Translations under genes and position numbers: made by a program
Notes under the pieces: generated by a model
What the model was told of the DNA's origin: nothing
Databases searched by the model: none
The model's input: only the letters and a program-made list of their open reading frames with translations
Part shown: piece after piece, positions 35,605-48,400 of the stretch
Layout: each line of letters begins with the position of its first letter
Position numbering within the stretch: the first letter of the stretch is position 1
Assembly: GCA_023634235.1 (NCBI GenBank)
Contig: JAMKCF010000012.1
Location: 16,625,884 to 16,689,883, forward strand
DNA length: 64,000 nt
From: Pisaster brevispinus
Lineage: Eukaryota > Echinodermata > Asteroidea > Forcipulatida > Asteriidae
Direction of reading: 5' to 3'

Positions 35605-36341
35605 TTGTCGTTGTTGTTGTTTTTTCTTTCTTTTCTTTCTTCCTTTTTTCCCCCTTCAAATCCTTGTTGGTTTATTCTAGTTGTAATGTTCCCGGCACAT
35701 CCAAAACAAATCAAAGTCTTGTCCATTTGCTGGGAGGATTTTTTCCTCCCGGGCCTTTTTTTGGGGGGGGGGGTCTTTATAGCTCGCCCAGAAAACTTTC
35801 CACTGGTTCACGTTCTCAATGTTAACGTGTCCCCAGACGTCATTCATCTAAATCAACACATACTGTTGTACGGAGCACCTGGGCATACTGAATACAACAT
35901 TGAGCCGCGAACCGGCGAACCCCTCCCCCCCCCCCCCCCCCGCGAGAACAAGGAAGTTTAGCAGTGTAGATGAACTCGATTATTGCGGAATTGTTTAGCA
36001 GATGTGTTATCTCTATTTTGATTACATGCATACTTTCCGTCTGAATAAATCGAAAAGTCATCTTTACATCTGCTGACTTGTTTTCCAGTCGATGTCGTTC
36101 CCGAAAACAGCATTAAAAGTTTGCATGGGATCGAACGCACGAAACTCGACTGTGCAGAGTTCCAGCTTGTCATGTAGCCGGCCACCGTCAGAACTTCGTG
36201 TGGTGTTCGTGAATATCGTTAATGTAAACCAGGCCAGGGTAATGAGTGGGCTTTGCCCATGTTAGCCCTTGCAAGCAGTAGGCCAAGTGGGTTTTAAGTC
36301 CAATCTGGAGTGTTTGACAAGAGCAAGGAACTGGCAAGAAC

Positions 36342-36416
36342 ATGGCTAGGAATACTGCAACATACGATGACGCCTTGTACTGGACTGTCAAGGATGTCGG
36401 CGACTGGTTGGAACGG
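36342..36416 (+). CDS. Adaptor exon 1 (start of SAM domain)
   Basis: The ATG stands in a strong context (AAC before, G after) and is followed by 25 codons ending WTVKDVGDWLER. The donor is GTAAAC and the exon ends in phase 0. The next exon is 10 kb away. Confidence 0.7.
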
Positions 36417-39400
36417 GTAAACTTATTTTCTGTATCTCTTCTTGGATGATGTCCTGTCCTGCCCGTACTTTTTGTAGCAGAATATTCTTGGTATGACTTT
36501 CCTACAGGCAAAGTATACCTTTGGTTTTTGGAACCGTTCGATTGTTTTAATCTGATACAAATATAAAACTACCCTGTGAAAATTTCATTTCAAAACGTGA
36601 TAGCATTTTTTAGATATCGCTGAAAATCCAGAGCTATACTAAGTATGAGTATTATAAATTTATAGTGTTTATGTCCAGGAAGAACAATCCATAATTGGAA
36701 TACACAATCTGAGAAACGTTTCTGACCGTATACCGTAGCGTTTCTCAGATTCAAATTTTTGGGGCTAGAAACTGCTATTTTTTCTCACAAGCACATTACT
36801 TTGAAGTGGAATGATTCTCAAAATGCTTTATACGATCGAAAGCTGCTGTACTTCTAACCAAATAAGTTTGTATGTATTGCCATTAACTTTAAGAGTGATT
36901 ACCAAACGTAAACCTTCCCTTGGATATCATTGTTGTCTTGTATGAATCGAATCGTTGCCAAAATGAGACAAACTCAAATGTGTAAATTCTGCTAGTAGAA
37001 GTGTCCACGTCAGGTAGGTCATTCAGGGCTCGAAGTTGTCTGGTTGTGGGAAAAATCCTCAAGACTACAGCAGTGCAGGGCTTAAGTTATAGCTCAAAAA
37101 GTGTTTACCAGACCAACTTTTTTTTTTATTGGACTCCCTCTGCTTCTTGGCCTTAATGCCTTCATAGCATCAGGAGGTGAGATGTTTTTTTAATAAAATG
37201 GCACCGACATTTAATCGAGTGATCGTCAGCTCTGAGTTTTCTAATAAAAGCACACCACAGCGAGTGCGCACATTTTCGTTTTAATGTTACTCTCCACAAT
37301 TGAGCAATGGGGGGGGGGGGGAATCCCGGCCAAATAATTTTATTTGAAAAAATATCTCACCTCCTGATGCTATGTCAAGTTGGGGATGTTCCGCCCCAAC
37401 TTGACAATCGTCCCAACTGTAGTTGGGACTGGTCCCAACTGTAGATTGGACTAGTCCCAACTCGAGTGTTAAAGTTGGGGCGCCCCAACTATAGTTGGGA
37501 TTGCAGTAAACACAGCGCACCACCCTCCATGAATAAACTAAAAACAATCAATAGAAAGTATAAAATTATTAAGACCACTTTATACTAGTACTGGAGAATA
37601 TTTTAATTTAATTAGAATTTTGGTTTTCCGAGAGAAAGGCCATCATCAGTTTTGACATGAGTCTGCATAGAGCCGAGACGCGGGTTTGAAATAAAGCATC
37701 ATCGTACCCGTCTTAGTGTCACACAGCAATCCACGCATCATCGATCACAGTTATTCTGTCATGCCTGTTGAGCTCTATGGGCGATCCCAACTATAGTTGG
37801 GATGCCCCGACTTTAACACTCAAGTTGGGACCATTGTCAAGTTGGGACGGAACAGGGCCAAGAAGCAGAGGAAGTCCTATGTATTTTTTTTGGGGGGGCT
37901 ATGTTCTACTGAAAACTTCACAACCGGTATAAAATGTTCTTCCACGTGAAACTACAACATTGGAGATGAAGTGGATAATTTTGTACTTGGTGGTACCGTC
38001 TACTTTCTGGTTGGTGGTACAGTTCTAGTAATGATTTTGTATCAATCAATTAACCCTCCTCTAGTCAGACATGTCAGAGGACGATTGTGGAGCCCACTGT
38101 TTCACCGTTTGCATGATCCAATGACCATTCTAATGGTTGTGTACACTTTGGTTGAGACAATGGAATGCTGTTGAGTGTTTACAAAAGCCAATGGTCAAGA
38201 GTGAGGAAAGATTTTTGTTATGGTTTTGAGTGGACAATCAGTAGAAGGGTTTTAATCAATCAGTCAAAGTTTATAAAGCACCTAAATTAAAGATTTGCTC
38301 TGAGGCACTGAGGCACAGAAGACATAAATAAGTCACTGATTGTAGGTCTCCTGAAACACAGTGGGCTTTCAGAAGCGTCTTAACTGTGTCGAAGGATGTT
38401 GTTGTCTGATGTGATTTGGTAGTTTAGTCCAGAGTTTGGGTCCATAGACTGGGAAGGCCCTGTCAGCAAAAGTGATGTGACTTGTGCTTGGCACAACAAA
38501 ATATGGTGAACAGGAGCTAATTGATCGGGGAGCTAATTGTCTTTGTCCAGCACCTTTTTGCACCATGTCCATTCTAGCCTTCCAGAGATATAGCGAACAC
38601 TATAGGAGTACACCGTTTGGTGTGGGTGTATTACAGTTAGAATTACACAAACTAAACAGTGCATTTATAATGTGTTTACCCTTGCTCTATCATGTCTATA
38701 GTCACGATGGTTCACCATAGATGTACAGTACATGTATCTCAAAGTGGCTTATAATGTATGTAGTCATGGACTTGTTTATACAAGGAACAAAACAAGCGAT
38801 CAAAAACAAGGAAATTGACTAAAAATGTATGCAGTTAAAATGCCAGGTGTTTTGTTTTTAGGGGAGTTAGTTCTACAAACACTGTGTACACATACATGTA
38901 CATACACTTTTCTGCCTGTATGTCACAATTCCATGAATATGGTGCAAATAATTCATTTGATCAATTTTATGATTTAAAATGCAAATACACTCAGCATTCT
39001 GTTCTCACATTTTCCCGTAGTCTGTAGGCGGATTGTGGTGTTACACAAATTTTGTTTATTATTACATGTGTAATCAACCACAAGGGAAACTGACTCGGGT
39101 AAATTTAAAAATAATTTTGAGGTTGAACAAAGAAAAATTGACAGTTGGTAAAGCGCCGGCACCTTAATAATCCAGCTCTTGTAAAAAAAATTTTTTTTCA
39201 ATCCAAATTATATATATTATGTGTACTTTTTTTTATATGCACATGGTAGTCGTGTGTATTGTGTTTAAAACTCATGTACTGTCATTTTGTTGATACATTG
39301 TAGTATCGACGCTGGTTCATTATGGCATTTCGCGTATAATGTATATGTACAGTACATGTAAAGCTACTGGTTCTGGTGGATCCACAGGATTTAGCCAGCA

Positions 39401-42400
39401 ACCAATCGGCATCTACAATGTAGGCATAGTTGGGAAAGTGGTTTGATTGGTTAAAACTGGCAACCAATGAGAGCACAATATTCGCGGGGCTTTTCTCATT
39501 TGGAGGACACTTTTCTTAACTCTTAGTGCCAGCTTTTTTGGGGGGGCGTTTTGAACCTCTGTATAAAAAGAATTTAAACAAGTCTCTCTCACCAAGCAAA
39601 CTGTATCTTGCTGACTTGTGTTGCCTTGGTACATCCTAAAGTCAATAGTATTTCATGAGTGATAGTGCCCTCTCATGATAAAAAAACATGTATATTATGG
39701 GTCATACATGTACGATTGATGACCCTTTTAGTTTTTGAATAACAAATAGATCGTACATGTACGACCTTGCACTGGAAGAGTTCAAATGTAGCAACTGTAG
39801 TTTCTAGTTGTAATGGCCAAGGTTATATTGTTCTTACGACAGTGCCATCCAGGGTTTCGGTCGGGCTATCTACGCATGTACATGTACATGTACTGTTCCA
39901 CACTGTTTTCCAGTTTTGGTGAATTTCTGATATGTTACGAACTAAGACTGGGATGCATTTCTCTCTTTTTATCTTTTATAATTAATGAAGAGTTTGGTTT
40001 AGGGTTCCTGGCTGTTGCGTCGGGGACATTCTTCCTGCTCATTAATTTTCTTAAGCAGGTGTTACTCTGCAATATCTTTGTAGAGCATGAATTGGAACAA
40101 AAATCTACATTGTACCTGTTCACTGCTTCACTCACTGTAACCGAAGATAAAATTGCAAGATACATTGTGTAATTGGTCGTAATGAGTTAAAATGTGGTGG
40201 TTGGGTTCTTTTTTTCTAAAAGTTCTAAAATAGCAGAACGCAGACCGGTGACATGTTTACAGAAACGCTTTTAAGAATTTTATGATACACTTTCATGCCT
40301 GATGCAATCCTGTGATTCCGTGTATTGTATTTATTTGAAAAGGTTTCAAAGTTGTCTTCAACTTGTACCCAGGGCTCGAATTTGGGGAAACAATCCACAA
40401 GACTGCAGGGCTTGTAGCTCAAAACTTCTACTGGACCAGAAAATTAGTGACAAGACCAGAATCAAATGAGGAGAATTTTTACTACTACCAGACTACACAG
40501 TTTCACAATTGAACTGTTTTTGGAACAAGCACTAATTAAGAGAAGAGTGATCTCATTTTTACTTATGGGTAATACTTCAATACTCAATGGAAGTGAAAGA
40601 TGTTTGTATTGATCAGTTTAAATTAAAAATGCAGTTGAGGTGTTATTATTCAAAAACACAAGACCGCCGGACTTGTACGGTCATACATGTAAGTTTACTG
40701 CCCGATGCTAAAGTCACTGGCCTCGGGCCTGCGGTCCAGTGTTAATTTCGAGCCCTGAGTTAGTTTACTGGCCCGATGCTGAAATCACTGTTCCGGGCCT
40801 GTGGTCCAGTGTTAATTTCGTGCCCTGGATGCCTGGTACTTGACGTTCATTAAGCAAAGTGTACTTGAGAAACATGCCATGATGTACACAGTATGTACAT
40901 ATGTTCATGAATTACCTGTGTAAGGGTGACAAGTGTTACGGCATTATGAGTCATGTCTAATTATTGTAAGAGCCCCTTTGTGACCGTCACACCCCCCCCC
41001 CCACTCCCGATTAGTTGTTCTAGACTTATTTGAACTTCATGTCTAAGATTAGTTGCTGTAGACTTGTTTGACCTTTTTGATTGAATAAGCCAACAACAAG
41101 TCAATCATTTCTTGTTGGTTAGCCACTTATGATCATCAAGTATTGGAGCTTGTCCCTTAATGATATTTTTTATTTTTTACATGGCAACTTACATGGCAAT
41201 TAACGATTTTGTGTCAGTTGCTACTCGAACAACATCATTTGCTCACTCAATATTAGCATTCAGTGTGCACAAAACCTGTCCAGTTTAAATGTTTTGCTAT
41301 GCAAAATTCCTTGGTGAAACAGGTCCCCCACATGTTACTATGCAGCGCGCATTTTAGGGCAATGCGTGTGTGGTTAGTGCAACATCACTGCAAGGGGTCT
41401 GACAATGCACATATTTGTAATTTATACGTGTACATGTTTATATATTATTTTGCGTTTCAATTTTTAATACATCGCTATACCAGACCTTTGAGAATTTTTA
41501 TTACTATCGCTTATAACAATTTTAGTTGAAGTAAAACTAAATCTTTAATTGGAGTTTTTTTTCTTTTTGACTGATTTATATTTGTGAATGTTTTTCCGAG
41601 CCAGTTGTACATATTCCAGAGCGTGACTGGCAGACTGGTGTGCAGTCTTAACCATGTTAACCTCTGCACACCATCGTCAAATGGAGAAGTTCATTTTGAA
41701 AGAATCTTAATTTGATGTCTTGTTGTCGGTTTGATATGAACTTTTTTCCCCCTGAGCCTGTTCTATTTCCAGAGCATGATTGGAGGCAATCAGCCGTGCA
41801 GTCTAATGTCTGCACATCATCTTCAAACGATGCTCTTCCGCTCAAACACCCACCAAGGCAGTATGGCACGTCACCATCACTTATCTCCGGCTAGTCTCCT
41901 CGATTAGTTTTAATCCAACAGCTTTGACTTTTTGGTCCCTGTCCTGTCCTGGGCTCCCCTTCTTCATCACCCCCCCCTTCTTAAACCACCTGCTGAATGC
42001 ATACGTAATACCCCCACTATGGCAACGACTGTCCAGGTTTGCCTTCCCTCAATTATAAACCTGGGTGCTATAAATGGCCACAGGGTTGGATGTGAGTCAC
42101 GTACAGCTGTCTGGATTGATTTCTCGTTCCGCAGGGGGAATGTGTACCAGCCAGGGTGCGCATACATGTAACACTTTGTGTCCGTTAGTGTGGAGTGGGT
42201 TTAGAGCGGGAAGTCGGCCGACAACACCCTTGTCTCTTTTTCTCTTTTCGCCGTTTGGTACATGTGTGACTGAGGAAAAATTTACTTTGGAATCTCATGC
42301 GTTACCAGGAGCAGTCTGAGCTGTGAGGCTCGACCGGTGCTCGAGTACACAGGTATGGACTGATTTGTTGTATTGGGTAAGATAACCTTTGACACGATTA

Positions 42401-45400
42401 TCCAACTCCACCATGTCCACGGGCTTCTTGGACGAAACGCAGTTTTAATTCAGTGAACTCCAGCCCTGTGGTTGTTAAGGACAGAGTGGAGTTTTTTTTC
42501 TTCTTCTGATTACTTCATTTCGATATTTCACAAGCTTTTTATTGTAAGTTTATTCAGAAATGTTTGATTCATGAAAGCAGTTGGTGAACAGACCGTCGGA
42601 ATAATGTGATAGAACTAACTGACATATACATGTTAATGTTGCCTACCAAAGTCTTCCAAGTCTTTGGGGCTTAAAACTGAGACTTGGGTTTCCTCAGATC
42701 TTCCTGTATAAGTGCAGACCTTCTTACTGCACATGTCTCTCCTTGCCCTTGGGAATGAAGACATACTGATATCTAGTACACTGTACGTGTATGAAGTCAC
42801 TTCCTTTGTTGCGTGGCATTTTACCACGCAGCCGCATTTGTACTGGCATGCTGGATAGAGTGTCATCCGAGAGGGGTCTGGCAAGCCCACACCATCCTAA
42901 AGAAGTCCCCTTATTACATGTGTATTAAGGCAAATGTCTTAGTATTATTGTCAGATTCACAGCAGGACCACGTGCCAAGCCAGCTTGAATATTCTTATTG
43001 GTTTCACCTTTTCTAAGTTTACATGAACTTGCATTATTTTGCTTGCATACATACGTGTAGAGCACACAAGTGTTCAGCATTACGATGTTATTTTGCTCAT
43101 TGTAAACTGGTTAAGTCCATCATGTAGGACATCTTCTTGTAATGGCCTATTTTGTTTGTTTACTGCACTAGCAAACCGATCATATTTTACACGGAATCAG
43201 GCACTCCATATAATCAGAGTAAATCAGAGTCCAAAAGATGGGCAATTCCATGGAAAGGTGGACATTACATGAAAATTTTAACTTCAAGAAATGAAAGTTT
43301 AGGCATTACAAGTTATTTATGTATGAGTTCTAGTTTTGCATTGTGAATTTTTTTTTTTTAAAGCTTTAAGATTTTTCAAAATATGACCAAAATTGTTTTA
43401 AGGACAATTTGTGCAAAAAATCCATGAAAAAATGGTAATTAGAAATGATATGATATTTCAAAGTAAATAATGGAACAAAACCAAGCTAAATGATTAATTA
43501 TATTGTTATAAGTCATGTTTCTTTCCTGCCCAGAAAGAAAGTTGATATTTCATCACTGCTTAATTCTACGCATGGGAATATTATGCATTAGAGACATTGT
43601 AACGCGAGTTACCGAAACACCTACTTTTTCCTCTAATAATTTTTCTGAACTAAATAAAATGGTGAGATTCATTATTTTCTAATTAAACCCAATACTTTAA
43701 CTTCCTATGATGCCATTTTCTGCTAATTCATCACAATATTTAAAAAATAAGCATCTAAAAGCTGTAACACGAGTTACCATGTAACGCGAGTTACCGTAGG
43801 TAACACGAGTTACCACCAGTTTGATGCAGTTTTTCAATATAAATGTATGGCCCATGTGTGTTTTAGGGCTTAATGTAATGTAATTATATGTAACACATGT
43901 ATATAAACTGAACTAAAACAAAAGAGGGCAGCAATATGAAGACCTACCCACAATGCACTTGTGCACACTCCTTAGTAACATGCCCATGGCTTTTTTCATT
44001 TACCTTTTCTGGAAAGCAGTAATTTCTTTCCATTTACTTTTGTAAGTGTAGTGTACAGCTGGTTGGAATATCCAATGGAATCATACTGGATGCATCCAAC
44101 ATTTTGTTCACAACATAAATGTACATAAGTTGTACGTGCACCATACATACTGTATGTACGGACATGTATGCCAGTGTGTAGCTGGATGAGTTAGTTAGTA
44201 GTTACATAAGTGGGTAATCCTACTTGTTATCAACTTGTTTTATGTAGTACATGTTGCAAACTTGACATGAACTTTAGATATGCATGAAATGAGGCATTGT
44301 TTTTTCGCAGACAAGCTGTAACGCGAGTTACCGTAACGCGAGTTACCGACATGAGAGGTCCTTTCTGATTTTTTATCAATTGTTTTGTTATTATTTGAAT
44401 GTAATCATGCATCATACATGCCTATGTCATAGAAACACAGAAAAGTTTCCATCGGAGTTGCCCAGTTTGAGGAGACTTTGAAAACATAGCTGATGTGGTT
44501 TTATGCTATGTCCTTTTTATGTAACATGAGTTACCGAAAATAAAGGTGTTGCCAAAAGAAGACAAAAGGTGTTTAAAAAAATTTTTTTGGGGGGGGGTTG
44601 TTAATCATAACCCTTGTAATGTTCCTCAGAGAAATTCTATTTAGCTGACCTCAAAATAAAAGAATACCAGCCCAAACAATCATGGAACTACCCATTAAAT
44701 GTAACGCGAGTTACCGTGGAATTGCCCAGATAGTATTTATCATAACAACTTCAGACGTGTTGCACACACCAAAAATCTGGGTAGAAGTACGGCTGACTTG
44801 TCTAAACGCTCAAAACAAATTTGGAAAGCCCTTTTTTGGTTGTGGTCAGCAGTGGCTGACAAGTAAACTCTCCTCTGGACACTGCGTTGGGCAGCACACA
44901 CAGTCGCGTGCTGCGTTTCGTATTCTTCGTTCAATGAGGGCAAAAGGTACTGGATTTCATGCTCGAAATCTCCCCTTTTCAGGTGGTTATTGTCTAATCC
45001 GTGATTCCTGACCTTCGTCCTTTGCGGTAATACATTCCATACAATACTTTCAGAAAGTGAAAAAAAAACCTGGGGTATTTTATGAGAAGTTTTTTAAAAA
45101 TACTTTATTTATAGTCTTGGTTTCATTGCGACAGCGATATTCTCAACATCAAAAAGTTACTTCAAAATATATATAAATTGACGTGAAGTGGTTAATAGGC
45201 AAATTACTAAATGTTGAATGTTGCTGTGTGATCATTTACTGTTATAAGATTTCAAATACTCTGTTCATCTGTTTTGTCAACAACCACAAAGTGTTAAATG
45301 ATAGGGTCCATGTTTTGTCAGCAATGTTGGGCATGGTTTTGTAATACACACTTTGAAAACAGGAGGTCCTGGGTTGGATTTCTAAGGGGCCTGTGAACCT

Positions 45401-48400
45401 CTTCAGGAAGGACTCTAAAAAGCACTACATTATAAGCCAAGCTTCAGGGTTCAAATTGGTGGTGGGGTGGGGGGAATCCACAAGAATGTAGAGCTTGTAG
45501 CTCAAAATGTTTACTGAACCAGTTTTGAGAAACAACTTTCTACACAGTTTAACAACGTTTTACTTGAGTATGCCTTTTGGTAAACAAAAATATATAGCTT
45601 AGTTGTTTTAATTGAAGGATATTTATCAGACTCAAAGTAAACGTTTGAACAATTTATTTATGAATTTTTCAAGATGTTATGTAGTGAGGTTAGTATGTCA
45701 TGGCCGTGCGGTTCATGGCACTCTTTACCGTGGAACCCTGCGCTAACGCCCTGCTGCAGCCCACAGTAAAACGAGGACTTTTCTATTGTTTGGACTTAAT
45801 TTTTGCTTATTAGCGACGTCCCCGACCCAATGGCAAAGATGTCCTTGGTCTGCCAAAACAGAAGGGTCTCTTTTAATTAAAGTCCTCGGTTTCAACAGGT
45901 AGACACGCTGACGTATACAAGTACATTGTCAGGCCTGGAATTACATGGAGGCCATGGCCCTCTGTAGCCCTGGTCTTGGCCTTGGTACCCCTTCAGAAGT
46001 TTCCAATTGACGTCATGGACTTTCCAATGGAAATGCTCTTTGCAAAATTAAAGAGAGCCTGCCCTCTCAAAGATAAAATTGTGCACACGTGCATTTCTGT
46101 GTCATATTCTGTGGTAACAGGATAACAGGCTACATGTTTGTACCTTTTATGAATACAAGAACAATGGTTAAGGGCTGGAAATCCATGTGTTCATCGTGCA
46201 TTGTGCGTAATGTGTAGTGTGGAATGCGTAAAAATGAAAGTGCACACCAAGCAATGCACGTTATTCCATGTGTTCGTATTGCGTACTGCGTTACCTGTAA
46301 AAATGATGTGCATTGCTCGATGTGTAATTTCATTTTTACGGGTTGTGCATTAGGCATGGCGGACATATAGATTTTAACCTGAAACACTAGCTGTTCTTAA
46401 CCACTGGGTACATGTATGCATGTATGTAACAATTAACATGAAACATTGTCTTTTCTTTTCATTCTTCAGATTGGTTTTTATGAATATAAGGAACCTTTGC
46501 AGACTGGGGGAATCAATGGCAAAGAGTTGTTTGTAAGTATTACGATGATAATGATTATTATTGGCTGGCGTGTTTAGGCCATTCGGCAATTTACAGGCAA
46601 CCAGCTCCAAGCAATACCTCAAGAAGAAATAAAATATTCACGTGTTAATTTTCTTGGAATTGACCTCAGAATTGACCTCAGTAATGAAGAGTGACTTTCA
46701 TTATGTCAAAAAAAGGTGGCTGACCTGTTTTGCCCTTCAGACCTCGGTTTAGTTTAATTGTTGGCCATTGCGGAATGATTAGCTGTGGCCGGATCACCTT
46801 CTTTACATGCGTCGAAGCATTAGGCGTTAGGCTGCAACAGGCACAGCTGGGTAAGTTTTTGGGATGTGGCTGGGGCCCTTCATTCAAAGTATCAAACATT
46901 TCTTTTAAAAAAATAAGGAGAACGAAGAAGAGCAGAGTATACTGCTCAAAACGTTGAGACCACACCTTTTCAGAGCCAATACTCCTCCCAAAAGAGATTG
47001 AATACATGGTTGTACCCGCAAGTTTACTGTTAAATAGTTTACTAATAAATTTTATAGACACTTATTTTCACACCATGCAAAGCTTCAAACACCACTTACA
47101 TTATAAATTATTATTATATTTTCTTGTTTAATTCCACAAAACACATCAAGACAATACCATTTAGAATGCTCCACTGTAGGTCTTTCAAAACTAAGATGAA
47201 CGCCATGTAGAAAACATTCCAAAGACCTTCAATTCAGCGTGCTTCTGCCGAACATCCACAAATTTGGGTCCAGAATGCCCCACAGTTTTGACAAATCCTG
47301 GGAAGCTCCCAGATAATGCAAACAAAACATTGTGGAGACACGATCCCAGTACGCCGAGGCTTGTTAAGTGGACTGCCTCTAGAAGAGAAAACAAAATCCA
47401 TGAACTAATAAATTGATTAGTTAATTAATTAAGACAAGACAAAGATAGACGTTGGGACAAACGATCTGACCAGAAAGAAATTAAGATAAGTGAGTGGTTA
47501 AAAACAAATGGAAATCTGCAGGGAAGGAGAAGGAGAAGGGTAAACCAAAAGGATAAATCTTTGCTACATTTTTACGTACCTAGAGTTAAGATGCACTCTG
47601 AAAGAGTTTATCGATGGAGCCTTACAGAGGCAGAGCCTTAAAAGCCCAGGGTCCAATTTCATAGAGCTGCTTAAGCAGAAAATAGTGCTTAATACTTTTC
47701 TGCTAAGCATAAATAATCAGGATACCAGTCACAAATGGTACATGTGACATGTTACTTTGGTTGGTAACCTGAATCTGGTAAGCATATTATGATGTACTTA
47801 GCCAAGTCTTTGTGCTTTATAAAGCAGCTCTATGAAATTGCGCCCAGGGCCCAATTTCATAGATCCACTTAAGCACAAAAAGTAGCTAAGCACAACAAAA
47901 TAATGCTTACCAGAATAAGGAAACCAGCCAAATTACCATTCCACATGTACGATTTGTGACTGGTATCCTGCTCATTTATGCTAAGCATAAAATTGTTAAG
48001 CAATATTGTCTGCTTAAGCTGCTTGTATGGACTTGGGCCCAGGTTTGTTCAAAGCCCAGCGATCATGTGGCTCTTTGGTAAGCTTGTGATGTCACAGGTT
48101 ACATTGTCTATATTACATGTTGGAATGTACATTGAATACACTCAGCCAACTTCATTCTTCTTGATTTATTGTGTATGGACTTGTCTTGAGGTCAAAATGT
48201 AGTTTATGACACATTTACTGTACCATACATTGGTTTTCTTTTTATAATTAAAGTACAACCCTTTAACCATTGCAACACAAGGAAATGCACATCCTTGGTC
48301 TTTTCTGTTGTCAATTTTGTATTTATTATTTTTTTTTGAGGGGGGAGGGGTTTGCCTTCTTTGCTGGTGTTTTGTTGTTGTCGCATTAAAGGCATGTACA

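Larger units (their letters stand above)
34664..36341. other. Region between DUF1647 copy B and the adaptor gene
   Basis: The two genes diverge from here, so both promoters should lie in this 1.7 kb. Besides the conserved block at 34857-34896 it holds a TTTG microsatellite, a G-run near 35762 and a 17-C run near 35925. I see no clear core promoter. Confidence 0.45.
36417..46469 (+). other. Adaptor intron 1
   Basis: A 10 kb phase-0 intron. It holds copies of several MITE families, a foldback element, a LINE 3' end, a SINE copy and the GTAACGCGAGTTACC palindromes, listed separately. No second gene is recognised inside it. Confidence 0.6.

Noticed and set aside
35542..35961. 139-codon frame
   Set aside because: Starts in the TTTG microsatellite and ends in a poly-C run; low-complexity artefact.
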